Shown here one piece after another: positions 12,170-22,922 of a DNA stretch of 64,000 nt. This DNA comes from Epiperipatus broadwayi (Eukaryota; Onychophora; Udeonychophora; Euonychophora; Peripatidae). The position numbers were made by a program, and so were the translations under genes. A model generated the notes under the pieces. That model searched no databases. It was not told the origin of the DNA and worked only from the letters and a program-made list of their open reading frames with translations. The first letter of the stretch is position 1, and each line of letters starts with the position of its first letter. The DNA is taken from positions 65,329-129,328 of the forward strand of contig JAQFVV010001021.1 of NCBI GenBank assembly GCA_028023455.1, written 5' to 3'.

Positions 12170-12458
12170 GAGATTACAAAATTGTAACAAGAGTACAATG
12201 ATACTATAATCATGCAATAAATGAACAATGATATAAATAAAATAATATATCTTACCTATTGCAAAGTAGAAAGATGATTGAGTCAGGGTTAATGGTAAAG
12301 TAATGTGTAGAGAAACATCTAATAAAAAAATCAAAGAGATTACAAAATTGTAATAAAAGTACAATGTCACTATAATCATGCGATAAATGAACAATCATAT
12401 AAATAAAATCATATATCTTACCTATTGCAAAATAAAAAGATGATTGAGTAAGGATGGG
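12170..12458 (+). repeat. Two-copy direct repeat, 166-bp period
   Basis: AGATTACAAAATTGTAA to CTTACCTATTGCAAA-type sequence occurs at about 12171-12290 and again at 12337-12458 with scattered substitutions. The second copy abuts the 3' end of the piggyBac transposase, so this is a local duplication in the element's 3' untranslated region. Confidence 0.75.
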
Positions 12459-12515
12459 AGTAATATGTTGTGACTGTGGATGTAGATTTGGAGAGGAGCT
12501 TGAACTGCTTCACTG

Positions 12516-14261
12516 TTATGATAAATAGTAAAGCAGCCTCTCTCTCTCTCTGCACAATGGAATAGATCCACATGCAGCACAGCCAAAGATTGTTGTGTGC
12601 CACACTTTATTCCTCCAACAAACAACACATCTTCTTTTTCCTGGTGTCTTACCAGTGCACAGATCAGAAATGGTATGCTGGGCAGTAGGTGTGACACTTG
12701 CACTCACAGATGGCTTCAGCTTCCTGGAGAAGAAGTCACCAATAAGGCTCTTTGATAAAGCTATCCTATAATCCAGATGGGATATAGGCCTCAGTTGTTT
12801 TTGTGCCATATATAAAGCATATAAAATATATGAATTAGTAATAGCTGTATCAAAGCAATGCCAGAATAAATGCATAGGCCAATGTCTAGACTTCCTATCC
12901 CAACCATACACAGAGCGCTTCTGGTTGGCTAAATCAACCCCACCCAAGAACCTGTTGTATTTTTTTATTGCAATTGGACATGGATATGTATGTTTTGAAC
13001 CATCTTTATGTCTTCTAATTGCAGTAAAATCTCCAGATGGTGGATAGGCATTATTTAGCATAACAATTGGCTTCCTATCCATTCAAACTAGAAATTCAAG
13101 ATCACTGTCCATAACAGAATAACAGTCTCCTCTATTCATCTGTTTATGATTTTTATACTTTTTGTGAATGTTATCTGTAGTACCCCTCCTATCAACTTTG
13201 TGTGCCACATATAAAGATTTTACTTGCAGATAGCTCTTTAGCTAATTCTGGGCTAGTAAAATATTTGTCACAAAATATATGTGGTTCTGTTTTGCAAGAC
13301 CTGGCAAAACAACAGAAAGTACTGCTCAGGTCCCCAGTTTTAGGCTAGCATTCAAAGTTGCACTTTTTCCTGTGTACAACTCCATATGGTATACATATCC
13401 ATTATGGCTGTCTGCACAAGCCCACCATCTGAAACTTCTCTTTATCGGTTTTGAGGAATCATACTGTTTCATGACATTGCGACCCTTGAATTTGGTAATT
13501 ACATCATCAACTGCTATTTCTTGGTGCATCTGATATGCAGCCTTGAAATTGACATTACAGTGATCTATAATAGGCTTGATTTTATAAATTCTATCAAACT
13601 TATCACTATTAATTGGTGGCATGGTTTTACTATCACTAAAATGCAAATTACCTAAAATTGACATAAATCGATTGCAGGTCATAACTTTAGCAAGTCCGGC
13701 CTGGTGCAAATATTCATCCATAGACCAAATGAATTCAAACTTGGTCATGCATGACACACTATTTGTTAGAATAATCATACCAAAAAATGCATCCAGTTCA
13801 TGGAGCAACAGATTACCCCACTCCCAAATGATTTTCCATTCTACAGCATATTTATTTGTCTCAGCACATATATATTCATATAACTTTTTATCAAAATATA
13901 TATTTTAAAAAATCACTAGTTTCATACTCACGGGTGATGGGAAAATTTAGCCCAGGAGACTTAGTGAATATTCCTACTGGCACGCATGACCCTCCAACGT
14001 TATCCAGAATAGCATCCGAGTCTGGCCGAGATGAAGGCCCAGGCATCGGTCCAGTATCCATTCTGACATTCCTTACTGATGACTTCCTTTTTTTTTTGGC
14101 ACAGCTACTTCATCGTCTGAATTATCAGAAAGATATTCACTATCTGAAGTATCAAACAGACATTCATCGGATGAGCTGCTAGACGAAGGTCCAGAATTAT
14201 AGACATCTTTGATAAGCAAATCAGAGTCGGAATCTGAAGTTGAATTTTCTGTAGAACTCAT
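12516..14261 (-). pseudogene. piggyBac transposase, frameshifted
   Basis: The reading order on the minus strand is as follows. A Ser/Asp-rich acidic N-terminus lies at 14261-14073. A region with an ETNKYAVEW-type motif follows near 13850. The DDE domain is at 13808-13326, with EIAVDD holding the first catalytic Asp at 13506-13508. CDKYFTSPEL holds the second Asp near 13267. KKYNRFLGGVDLANQ holds the third at about 12933, followed by DRKSRHWPMHLFWH. A C-terminal cysteine-rich finger (RRCVVCW...CAACG...C) ends the protein. All three aspartates are visible, but frameshifts near 14070, 13900, 13310 and 13205 and a stop at 13084 break it. Such a protein cuts and pastes at TTAA. Family assignment is secure; activity is excluded in this copy. 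Confidence 0.92.
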
Positions 14262-16990
14262 TTTATCTTACTTATGTATCTAAAAAGATAAAAAATCAAA
14301 AAAAAAAAAAAAATTTTGAGTCCTCTTCACTAAAAATGTGATAAAAAATCGAAAAATTATTGCACAGAAAAAATTATTACATTTTCACATTGCTAACAAA
14401 ATGGCACAAAGAAAGAAGTAAGTCCGTATGTGTGACATTTACAGTTTTTGCACAAACTCATCTCAAAATCAAAATTTCTAGAAAGTCATACAAAAGTTGT
14501 TCTGGGGGTCAAATTAAAAATAAGAAACTGTTATATCACTCTTATGCTTTATTCTAAATTGAATTTTTGTTTTAAACTGTTTATTTTTAGAAAGTTATTG
14601 AGATTAAAATCTTTTATATATGTTTAAATGAAAGATTATTTTAAATTTTAAAAAAAGTGATTGGAATATTATAGGCAATTTTTTTAATATTTGTCACAAA
14701 ATATATGTGATTTGATATGTCTTAAAAAACAATGAAGATATAACATCTTAAGTTTAATAAAATTATATAAAAAGTTTAATTATTTAAGTTATATTTTATT
14801 ATTTTGTTAACATTAAAATTACTTTTAAAAATAGTTGAATGCAAGGTATAAGAAAACTGATGAGCATGTTGTGTATATGTGTGTTGGTATGCAAAGTGGA
14901 CAATGAAGAATTTTTAATGTCATGTAGTTTCTAGGAGATAACCATAATAATTTGAATGTCATTAATTTTGCAATAAAGAGGATGATTTGCCCTTCAAAAA
15001 ACCCTTTAGAAACTGGATAAGAATTTTTGATTCAACTAGATCATTTCCTTTTAATAAAGGTCCTTAAATAATTGTAAAGTTATTAGCCAGAATGATCATC
15101 TAGATAAAGATAATCTTACAAGGCTTATTAAGCCTCCATTCCAGTTACTTGCATTATGGTTGAGTTTCCATTGGCATAATGTTAAAATAAAATATAAGCC
15201 TATTTTTTAAAAAAAAAAGTAAACCTATCTGTTCTAAATGCAACTATTGAAGAAGTCACATTTCAGAGATACCTGAAGAAAAATGTTATTAGATAGACCA
15301 ATTAATAGTTTGTTAACGGTTCCAAGATTTTTCAATTTTTACATCCTCCTATAATGCTCTTCTAAACAAGTTCTCTGAACAATAAACTTTTACCCCAAAA
15401 ACTTTTAAAATTTGCCAAGAATGAACTCTCTATTGTAATCTTCACTTTTCTAGTTCATCAACAATCATCACTCAGAAATCCCACTAAAAATCAGATTGAA
15501 AATGTACTTTGAATTTAGGACTTTAGATTTAAAAAAAAGAGAAAGAAATAAAGAATTTTCCTTAAAATAATTTTATTATAAATTGTTGTTATGCATTCTT
15601 TCTGCCCTCCCAAATAACCATTCTTTTAAAACAACAAAGAAAATGTTTTTGCCTCATATTTACACGTATGTTTACAAACACGCCCTATATTATTTTGGTG
15701 TGAATGGTTATTACTTATTAATAATTATATAATGACTACTCAACTTTTTATTATCGTTATAAATATAAAATTTTATAAATACGTTGTTCCAGAATCAAAA
15801 AAATTGTGTTGATATTCAGTAAATCATTAAAAATACAAGTATTAGAAGTAAGGCCTTAGTAAATTTAATTTGTTGCGTGAATAATTTGAATAGGGACCTT
15901 CATATACCTGTAATTATCAATCGCAATAGTACATTTAATTTTATTTATATAAAAGATTGGTAAATTTCTTTTATGAGAAAATTGTTTTATCTGAAAGATG
16001 ATGAATTCCACTCACTGCATAGATATTTGTATTTTTATGCAAGAGTTGATAAATTCCTTTTATTATATGTTAAACTAGTATATGCACAAATATATCTAGA
16101 AATAAATTTACTTTTCTTAAATAAGCCATTACTTGCGATCCTAAATTAGTTTGTTCAAAAGCTTCCTTCATTACATTTTGTATAAATACATAAGTTCGAT
16201 GTGTTATTAAAAGGATTTTTATGTGAAAAATACATATAAAAATTATAGTCAAAATAGTATTAAATAATTATATAATACTCTCTTATAAAACTCAGGTTAA
16301 GATTTTTTTTCCCAGTTTATAGAAAACATCGCTGAATAATAATAGCATCACTTCATTTGGGATTTTTTTTTCTTTTTCTTTAATAATTTAAAAGCTGTAG
16401 TAACTCCAACTCCAGGAATATTTATTATTAATAATGATATAAAATCACTTAAATGTCAATAAAATTTTTATATTTTTTTATTAAATTTGTTTTTTTGTGT
16501 ATTTTTTTATACACTTATCGTTGATTTATGGTCACACATATTACATTTGCTATAGCATTTTGATATACGCTCTGCGACATTAAATATACATACCCTAACA
16601 TTTTTTTCTGCTTAGCCATATTAAATTGCCATTAGATCTTATAATACCGTAATATAAAAAGAAAAAAGATGATGTTTACATTAAAAAGAATTTTAGGATT
16701 ATTTGTTTACTTATTCTAAATATATTTTGAAATCAATAAAAATGCCTTTTGATTTCGATGTATATTTATTTGAAATATGAACAAATGTAATAGAAGAATT
16801 TTAGATATAAAGTATGTTTTACCTTTTATAAGTTTAGCTAGTTAGAAGTGAGGTATTTATTATTATTGATCCATTATTTATAGTTTCAGTTTCTGGCTTG
16901 TTCATTTCATAGGGAATATTTAATTAAAAAAGCCAACCTCATTTCCCCATTTTCTTATTATCTATATATAATTTTTTCTTCAGTACAGGC

Positions 16991-17184
16991 TTTTTCATAC
17001 CTGCACTCCAATATGTTATATATAGGGATTTGAAATCAGACTTTCACACAACCCTAAACTATCCACGCTATTTCATACTGCTGACACACTTAATCACACA
17101 TATGAAGAAAATATAATCATCAATATCTGTATTTCATGCTAAAGTACCACTCATCAGGTAGTCCAGATTATCATATATATATAT
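16991..17184 (+). repeat. Outer arm of nested inverted repeat
   Basis: This segment is matched in inverted orientation by about 22190-22404 (landmarks: actatcca, tatttcatgcta, gtccagattatcat). Its first 80 bases also recur in direct orientation at about 22004-22090. It ends in an AT microsatellite into which the inverted LTR structure is inserted. No coding capacity is seen, and the family is unknown to me. Confidence 0.6.
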
Positions 17185-18696
17185 TGTACCTATATTGATA
17201 TAGGCACATATAATTTTTATCTAAAATTATTATTAAAGTAATCTTTCATAAAAGAAAAACATAAAATTAAATGTTGAAGAGTTTATTGCAGCTTGTTTTC
17301 GAAAAAGATAAGAATTAAATAGTTTTCTAGTGTTAGTTTTTGAAATAAAAAAGCTACAATTAATTAATCAAAGGGGGGAGGGGGAGTCTTGGTTTGAAAA
17401 ATGAAACTAAAGGTTTACAAAAGGAAATAAATAGATTTTATTAGTATTCATAAAAATATACTTTAAAAAGTTAAAACATACAAATGTCTTTTCATTCAAG
17501 TTTAATTAAAGAAAAAAATAATGTTAAAACTAATATATGTGCGTATATATGTGCGATTGCCAACAATAGAATAAATGTTATTATAAATAAATGAAAGTTA
17601 AAGAAGATTATTATTAAAAAACATGGCAATGGTTATTAATTAAAATATAAAACAACATCTCTGCATGGCTATTACTAATTAAGCAATCTTCCAAAACACG
17701 TTTATCAAAGGATTAATTGATAAAGAATTTCAACAACAGATATTTGCCGGAGGATATTGAAAAGAAAACACTTCATTGGTATAAATACTGAATATTTTAT
17801 CGGACAATCAGTTGAGACAATCAGTTCACAAATTTACTGAGTGAGTGCAGTTCAGAAATTAATTGAGTCAGTTAAGAAACAAAATGCAGTGTTGAGAAGA
17901 TTTTGGGAATGCACATTTATCTCCAGCCCAGATGTCCTATGAAAACAGCAGATCTGCCCGTGAAATAATGTCAGCTTAACATCTTAAAAAAATCTCCGTC
18001 AGTATTTAATTGTCTCCAATAGTAATAATCATGAAAATCAGGAAACTCATCAAGGAAAAGTCCCAGCCGGCTGGTAAGCATTCATAATGGAAATATCCTC
18101 AACAAAAGCAGCCACCAAAGAGAACAAAATTCTACGTCTACATTCAAAAGCCTAGGTAAAACATTTGCTTATTTCGTTTATACTGTAATAGCCATTGCAT
18201 TGCATTAATTCGTATGAATCTTTCAAGAGTTTAATTATATGAACTTTATATCATACATAAATGAACTATTGATATGTGTGATTAAATTCCAAATGCTATG
18301 TAATACTTTATCATTCTTATGTGTGTACATGAGTTAATATGTGCATGATCATTATATCAATATTTATTAGTTAAATTAGAGTGTTCTGTTATTAAATCTA
18401 TAGGAATATTTAAACCATTTAGAAATGTTAATTTAAAATATGTGTGTGTTTTATTAGAATTATAAAATGTTTAAATTTAGTAAATAAATGTTAGTTAATA
18501 AATTATCTTTAAAATTAAACTTTATTTGTCGGTCAATTCTTTTAACAAATTCTTTTATCAATTCTTTTAATCTCTAATTAAGTATAATCTATTAGTGATT
18601 GCAAATATCTGAGCTAGTCGTGGATTTAGGCGTTGAGTTAGTGGCCACTGTTCAAAGTGCATTGTCTATTCTTTTAGTATTCTTTTAGAATAAGCA
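17185..18696 (+). repeat. LTR, left arm, plus orientation
   Basis: It starts TGTACCTATATTGATATAGG and ends GAATAAGCA. It contains a TATA box and initiator at 17780-17813, which leaves a 595-bp upstream region and about 885 bp of transcribed LTR. An AATAAA-like context lies near 18482-18500. The inverted partner is 20214-21725, of equal length. Confidence 0.75.
17780..17813 (+). promoter_or_regulatory. LTR core promoter: TATA box and initiator
   Basis: TATAAATA at 17780-17787 lies 30 nt upstream of the A in TCAGTT (17808-17813). The latter fits the TCAKTY initiator consensus known from arthropods. The spacing is what polymerase II core promoters use. TCAGTT recurs 12 nt downstream. The same elements occur in the opposite arm, pointing toward this one. 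Confidence 0.65.
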
Positions 18697-18698
18697 GC

Positions 18699-18707
18699 TG
18701 GCGCCCG
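18699..18707 (+). other. Primer-binding site
   Basis: TGGCGCCCG begins two bases after the LTR end. TGGCGCCC is the start of primer-binding sites complementary to the 3' end of lysine tRNAs in many LTR elements. Only about nine bases match, so the tRNA identity is tentative. Confidence 0.6.
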
Positions 18708-19239
18708 TGGTTATACACAAACAAAAAAGTGCTTTGGACATGGTGTTCAACTCAACAGCCGAGAAGAAGCTATGTCCTGGAAATGTAATGTTAGTTATAT
18801 ACTTTATAGCTATCGTTTGGGCATACATACTCTCCGAGTATGTTCTTCTCTGCCTAAGAGACCGGTGTTTCGAGGTAACAGATACGAACTCGGTACAAAT
18901 GGCTTTACCCAAGGTGGGACGAACTTGTCATAAATGACAGTTAATTAAATACTTTGTTCTTGTTGAAAATAAAAATCTAAAAAGTTAAATTACATATGTA
19001 AAAGTGCTTTAATTTAAAAAAAAAGAATTGACCGAAATTTTTTTTTTTCGAAATGAAAAGAGATTTTGACATTTATGCTATCAAATCAGAGTCAATTAGA
19101 TGTCATGGGTGGAGTTAAAGCATTAAGATCGGGTAGTGAAAAGGACTAAAAGGGTGGAGTTAGCGTGAGTTTCCATCTTAGTAAGAAAAATAAATAAATA
19201 AGTTGTATTTAAATTTAGTTTAACATAAGCGCTAGTACT

Positions 19240-20087
19240 TTGAAATTGAAAATTTCGAAAATGGATCTGAAAGAAAGCCCAATATATTTTAAAAATCCCC
19301 AGTTAGTGGAAAAAAAGAAAGAAGAAGTATCTGAGATGCGAATGATGATGAAAATGATGATGAATATGATGCAAGAGTTTAAAGGAGAATTGTGTCAGAA
19401 ATTTGAACAAACCAACAGGAGCTTAAAGCTGAATTGATAAAAGAAATGCATCAAGAATTTAAACAAAGTCAACAAGAATTGTATCAGAAATTTAAATAAA
19501 GTCAGTTAGAACTCAAAGCAGAATTGAAGGCAGAAATTAGTCAGGTTAAAACAGAAATTAAAGAACTCAGAGCAGAAGTAAGAGAAATAAGATGTGAGAT
19601 AACGGTAAAGGTAGAGAACAACCAAGAAGTTATAGAGTTAGATTTAATTAAAGAAAGTCAGGAAGTTGAAAAGGAAGTTGAGGTGATAAAAGACATAGAA
19701 ATTGAATTAGAACCAGATAGTGTTGTGATAAATAAAGTAGACAAACATAAGTTCAAGGTAGTAGATAGTGTAGAAAAGTTTTTACAAAAATTTAAAAAGG
19801 TTAAAGTAAACGTTCGCATTCGCTGTAGACATAGATTTAATACAAAGAGAAAGCATAGAAAAAAATATTCCCAGATTGAAGTAATTTGGAGTTTGACTAG
19901 GTATAAAGGTTTTCTGAGTTACAAAGTCGAAAACAGAATGGAAAGAGAAAGAGATAAAGCAATAAAATATAAAAGTGGAACCGATAAGACAGGAAAGTTA
20001 TTTGTACCGAGTTCGTATCTGTTACCTCGAAACACCGGTCTCTTAGGCAGAGAAGAACATACTTGGAGAGTATGTATGCTCAAATGA
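19240..20087 (+). pseudogene. Gag-like coiled-coil protein fragment
   Basis: The N-terminal part (19240-19434) has a methionine-rich helix (EMRMMMKMMMNMMQEF) and ends at a TGA at 19435. A second open stretch (19524-20087) continues with heptad-rich KAEISQVKTEIKELRAEV, then an acidic block (KESQEVEKEVEVIKD) and a basic block near RIRCRHRFNTKRKHRKK. The last 29 residues are translated from the inverted leader of the right arm, so the gene was truncated there. The same block order recurs on the minus strand at 37624-38110 and 41190-41665. It probably corresponds to the nucleocapsid-type protein of the LTR element. No protease or polymerase follows. Confidence 0.6.
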
Positions 20088-20202
20088 TAGCTATAAAGTA
20101 TATAACTAATGTTACATTTCCAGGACATAGCTTCTTCTCGGCTGTTGAGTTGAACACCACATCCAAAGCACTTTTTTGTTTGTGTATAACCACGGGTGCC
20201 AG

Positions 20203-20211
20203 CTGCTTATT
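20203..20211 (-). other. Primer-binding site, right arm
   Basis: On the minus strand the bases just inside the LTR read TGGCACCCG, one substitution from the left-arm site. The two-base spacer to the LTR end (20214) is conserved. Confidence 0.5.
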
Positions 20212-20213
20212 CT

Positions 20214-21725
20214 AAAAGAATACTAAAAGAATAGACAACGCACTTTGAACAGTAGCCACTAACTCAATGCCTAAATCCATGACTAGCTCAGATATTTGCA
20301 ATCACTAATAGATTATACTTAATTAGTGATTAAAAGAATTGATAAAAGAATTTGTTAAAAGAATTGATAAAAAGAATTGACCGACAAATAAAGTTTAATT
20401 TTAAAGATAATTTATTAACTAACATTTATTTACTAAATTTAAACATTTTATAATTCTAATAAAACACACGCATATTTTAAATTAACATTTCTAAATGGTT
20501 TAAATATTCCTATAGATTTAATAACAGAACACTCTAATTTAACTAATAAATATTGATATAATGATCATGCACATATTAACTCATGTACACACATAATAAT
20601 AATAAAGTATTACATAGCATTTGGAATTTAATCACACATATCAATAGTTCATTTATGTATGATATAAAGTTTATATAATTAGACTCTTGAAAGATTCGTA
20701 CGAATTAATGCAATGCAATGGCTATTACAGTATAAACGAAATAAGCAAATGTTTTACCTAGGCTTTTGAATGTAGACGTAGAATTTTGTTCTCTTTGGTG
20801 GCTGCTTTCAGTGAGGATATTTCCATTATGAATGCTTACCAGCTGGCTGGGACTTTTCCTTGATGAGTTTCCTGATTTTTACGATTATTATTATTGGAGA
20901 CAATTAAATACTGACGGAGATTTTTTTAAGATGTTAAGCTGACATTATTTCACGGGCAGATCTGCTGTTTTCATAGGACATCTGGGCTGGAGATAAACGT
21001 GCATTCCCAAAATCTTCTCAACACTGCATTTTGTTTCTTAACTGACTCAATTAATTTCTGAACTGCACTCACTCAGTAAATTTGTGAACTGATTGTCTCA
21101 ACTGATTGTCCGATAAAATATTCAGTATTTATACCAATGAAGTGTTTTCTTTTCAATATCCTCCGGCAAATATCTGTTGTCGAAATTCTTTATCAATTAA
21201 TTCTTTGATAAACATGTTTTGGAAGATTGCTTAATTAGTAATAGCCATGCAGAGATGTTGTTTTATATTTTAATTAATAATCATTGCCGTGTTTTTTAAT
21301 AATAATCTTCTTTAACTTTCATTGATTTATAATAACATTTATTCTATTGTTGACAATCGCACATATATATGCACATATATTAGTTTTAACATTATTTTTT
21401 CTTTAATTAAACTTTAATGAAAAGAGATTTGTATGTTTTAACTTTTTAAATTATATTTTCATGAATACTAATAAAAACTATTTATTGCCTTTTGTAAACC
21501 TTTAGTTTCATTTTTCAAACCAAGACTCCCCCTCCCCTCTTTTGATTAATTAATTGTAGCTTTTTTATTTCAAAGACTAACGCTAGAAAACTATTTAATT
21601 CTTATCTTTTTCGAAAACAAGCTGCAATAAACTCTTCAACATTTAATTTTATGTTTTTCTATATGAAAGATTACTTTAATAATAATTTTAGATAAAAATT
21701 ATGTGCCTATATCAAAATAGGTACA
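20214..21725 (-). repeat. LTR, right arm, minus orientation
   Basis: This is the inverted copy of 17185-18696 with the same length (1,512 bp), TG start and CA end. Differences from the left arm are scattered substitutions and short indels. The promoter at 21100-21133 is intact and directs transcription toward the loop. Confidence 0.75.
21100..21133 (-). promoter_or_regulatory. LTR core promoter, convergent copy
   Basis: On the minus strand TATAAATA (21126-21133) precedes TCAGTT (21100-21105) with the same spacing as in the left arm. The two promoters face each other across about 3.3 kb. Confidence 0.65.
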
Positions 21726-21740
21726 ATATATATATATATA

Positions 21741-22415
21741 CATTTAATGCTCAGCTTATATTAATATAGCCAATTTTCATACTTTAATGGACAGGTTTCA
21801 ATTCACTCCACTCCACAACTATTCAACCATCCATTTCATTGAAAATCTGATCATGGAACTCTCAAAGCCCATATTGGTGCCAACCCTCTCATCCTACCCA
21901 TGTTGTACATAAGTCACTCTGACCCCTCAGGCGCAGGACATAATCCATTTACATACATATATGAGGTATAGGCAGACCTTACAGCACTATGTTTTAATAT
22001 ATGAATTTTTCTACAGTACGGGCTTTTTCATAGCTGCATTCCAATATGTAAAATATAGGGGTTTAAACTCAGATTTTTACACAACTCTTGTGCATTCCAT
22101 TATTGGATTTTGAATGAAATGGGTGGCTGAAGAATTGTGAAATGGAGTGGATTGAAGCCTTTCCATTAAAGTATGAAGATTGGCTATCTTAATATAAGCT
22201 GAGCATTGATTGTATATATGTACAGAGATGATAATCTGGACCAACTGACATGTGCTGATTTAGCATGAAATACGAATATTGGTGATTAATATTTATCTTT
22301 TCGACATGTGTGTGATAAAGTGGGTCAGTAGTATGAGAAAGAGTGGATAGTTGAGGATCATGTGAAAGTCTGAGTTCAAACCTCTTAATATGTATAGTGT
22401 TATTCCAATCCAAAT
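21741..22415. repeat. Nested fold-back repeat
   Basis: Bases 21741-21850 (CTCAGCTTATATTAATATAG, then a tract reading ACTTTAATGGACAGG) are inverted at about 22085-22215. The inner sequence 22004-22090 repeats the left outer arm in direct orientation. The block ends at about 22404, where similarity to copy A of the duplicated segment briefly resumes. No ORF is credible. It looks like a palindromic non-autonomous element with another element inserted in it. Confidence 0.55.
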
Positions 22416-22693
22416 ATGGCGAATATTTGAGGAGTCAGCTTTCCATATTATTTACCATTATAATATATATGTATCATCAAAATTGGAAATTTAATTAATT
22501 ATGCTCTTTTTATACAATAAATAAATAACCCAATATAATGTAAATTAAAATATCACTATATAGAAGCAATAATTACATGTAAAACTTTAACATTTGCAGT
22601 AATATTAAAAATACACCACTTATATAATTTGGAAAGCAAAACTATATATAAATCAAATCAAACCCAATCACTAAATGATAAACTTTGTTGATT

Positions 22694-22734
22694 CTTCTAA
22701 CTTTGTCAAAGGTATAACCTTCATTTTCAAGAAG
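22694..22734 (-). ncRNA. Hammerhead-like fold at PLE 3' end (degenerate)
   Basis: On the minus strand CTTC / UUGAAAA core / stem II AAGGU-UAU-ACCUU / GAC / stem III AA-UU / A / GAAG. Stem I CTTC/GAAG pairs perfectly. Core position 14 is C instead of A, so activity is unlikely. The sister copy at 25215-25255 has a different core lesion. Confidence 0.4.
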
Positions 22735-22922
22735 TACAAAATCTCTTCATTTTCCATGAGGTGCAAATATGCAAATTAGGCAAATATGCTAATCAGGATA
22801 AGAACATTTAAACTTGCCATTTCTTCAATATAGCATAAAATGATTCTGTTTTATTTATCGTATGTTCATCTGATATGATATAACACACCTCCTTCACCTT
22901 CCTACACAGTTCATGCTGCTCT

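Larger units (their letters stand above)
10958..14513 (-). mobile_element. piggyBac transposon, 3.56 kb, with broken transposase
   Basis: TTAA copies flank the element at 10954-10957 and 14514-14517. The empty site in the duplicated segment (4000-4003) has a single TTAA followed by the same AAATAARAAACTG, so both boundaries are exact. The right end read inward starts TTTGACCCCCAG; the left end reads AACCCTTTGAAAACCAG. They share TTTGA-NNN-CCAG, offset by five extra bases on the left. The transposase lies on the minus strand in the right half. The left half holds a 154-bp tandem array and a 166-bp direct repeat. Confidence 0.85.
10850..16990 (+). repeat. Duplicated 2.5-kb segment, copy B
   Basis: This is the direct counterpart of 3893-8190. 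It is interrupted by a piggyBac element at 10958-14513. It has the uninterrupted target of the 786-bp fold-back element near 14778 and the single TTAA target of the 971-bp MITE near 16583. Similarity fades at about 16990, where a nest of inverted repeats begins. Confidence 0.75.
17185..21725. mobile_element. LTR element in inverted (head-to-head) form
   Basis: Two long arms are near-perfect inverted repeats: about 17174-18900 and 20000-21740, with a 1.1-kb loop. Each arm is an LTR, a primer-binding site and a leader. In a normal LTR element the LTRs are direct, and polymerase genes lie between them. Here the right half is the left half inverted, and only the start of a gag-like gene is between. 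Both LTRs measure 1,512 bp and start TG and end CA. The structure could arise by snap-back self-priming of cDNA or by inverted insertion followed by deletion. High arm identity implies recent origin or gene conversion. Confidence 0.8.

Noticed and set aside
13279-14182. Plus-strand ORFs over the transposase
   Set aside because: Shadows of the minus-strand piggyBac transposase.
18685-18937. Paired ~75-codon ORFs with membrane-like segment
   Set aside because: They lie in the LTR leader next to the primer-binding site and are repeated inverted at 20000-20230; the open frames on both strands look incidental.
17185-21725. DIRS-type element, because of inverted termini
   Set aside because: No tyrosine recombinase or internal complementary region is seen, and the arms have LTR TG/CA ends, promoter and primer-binding site.
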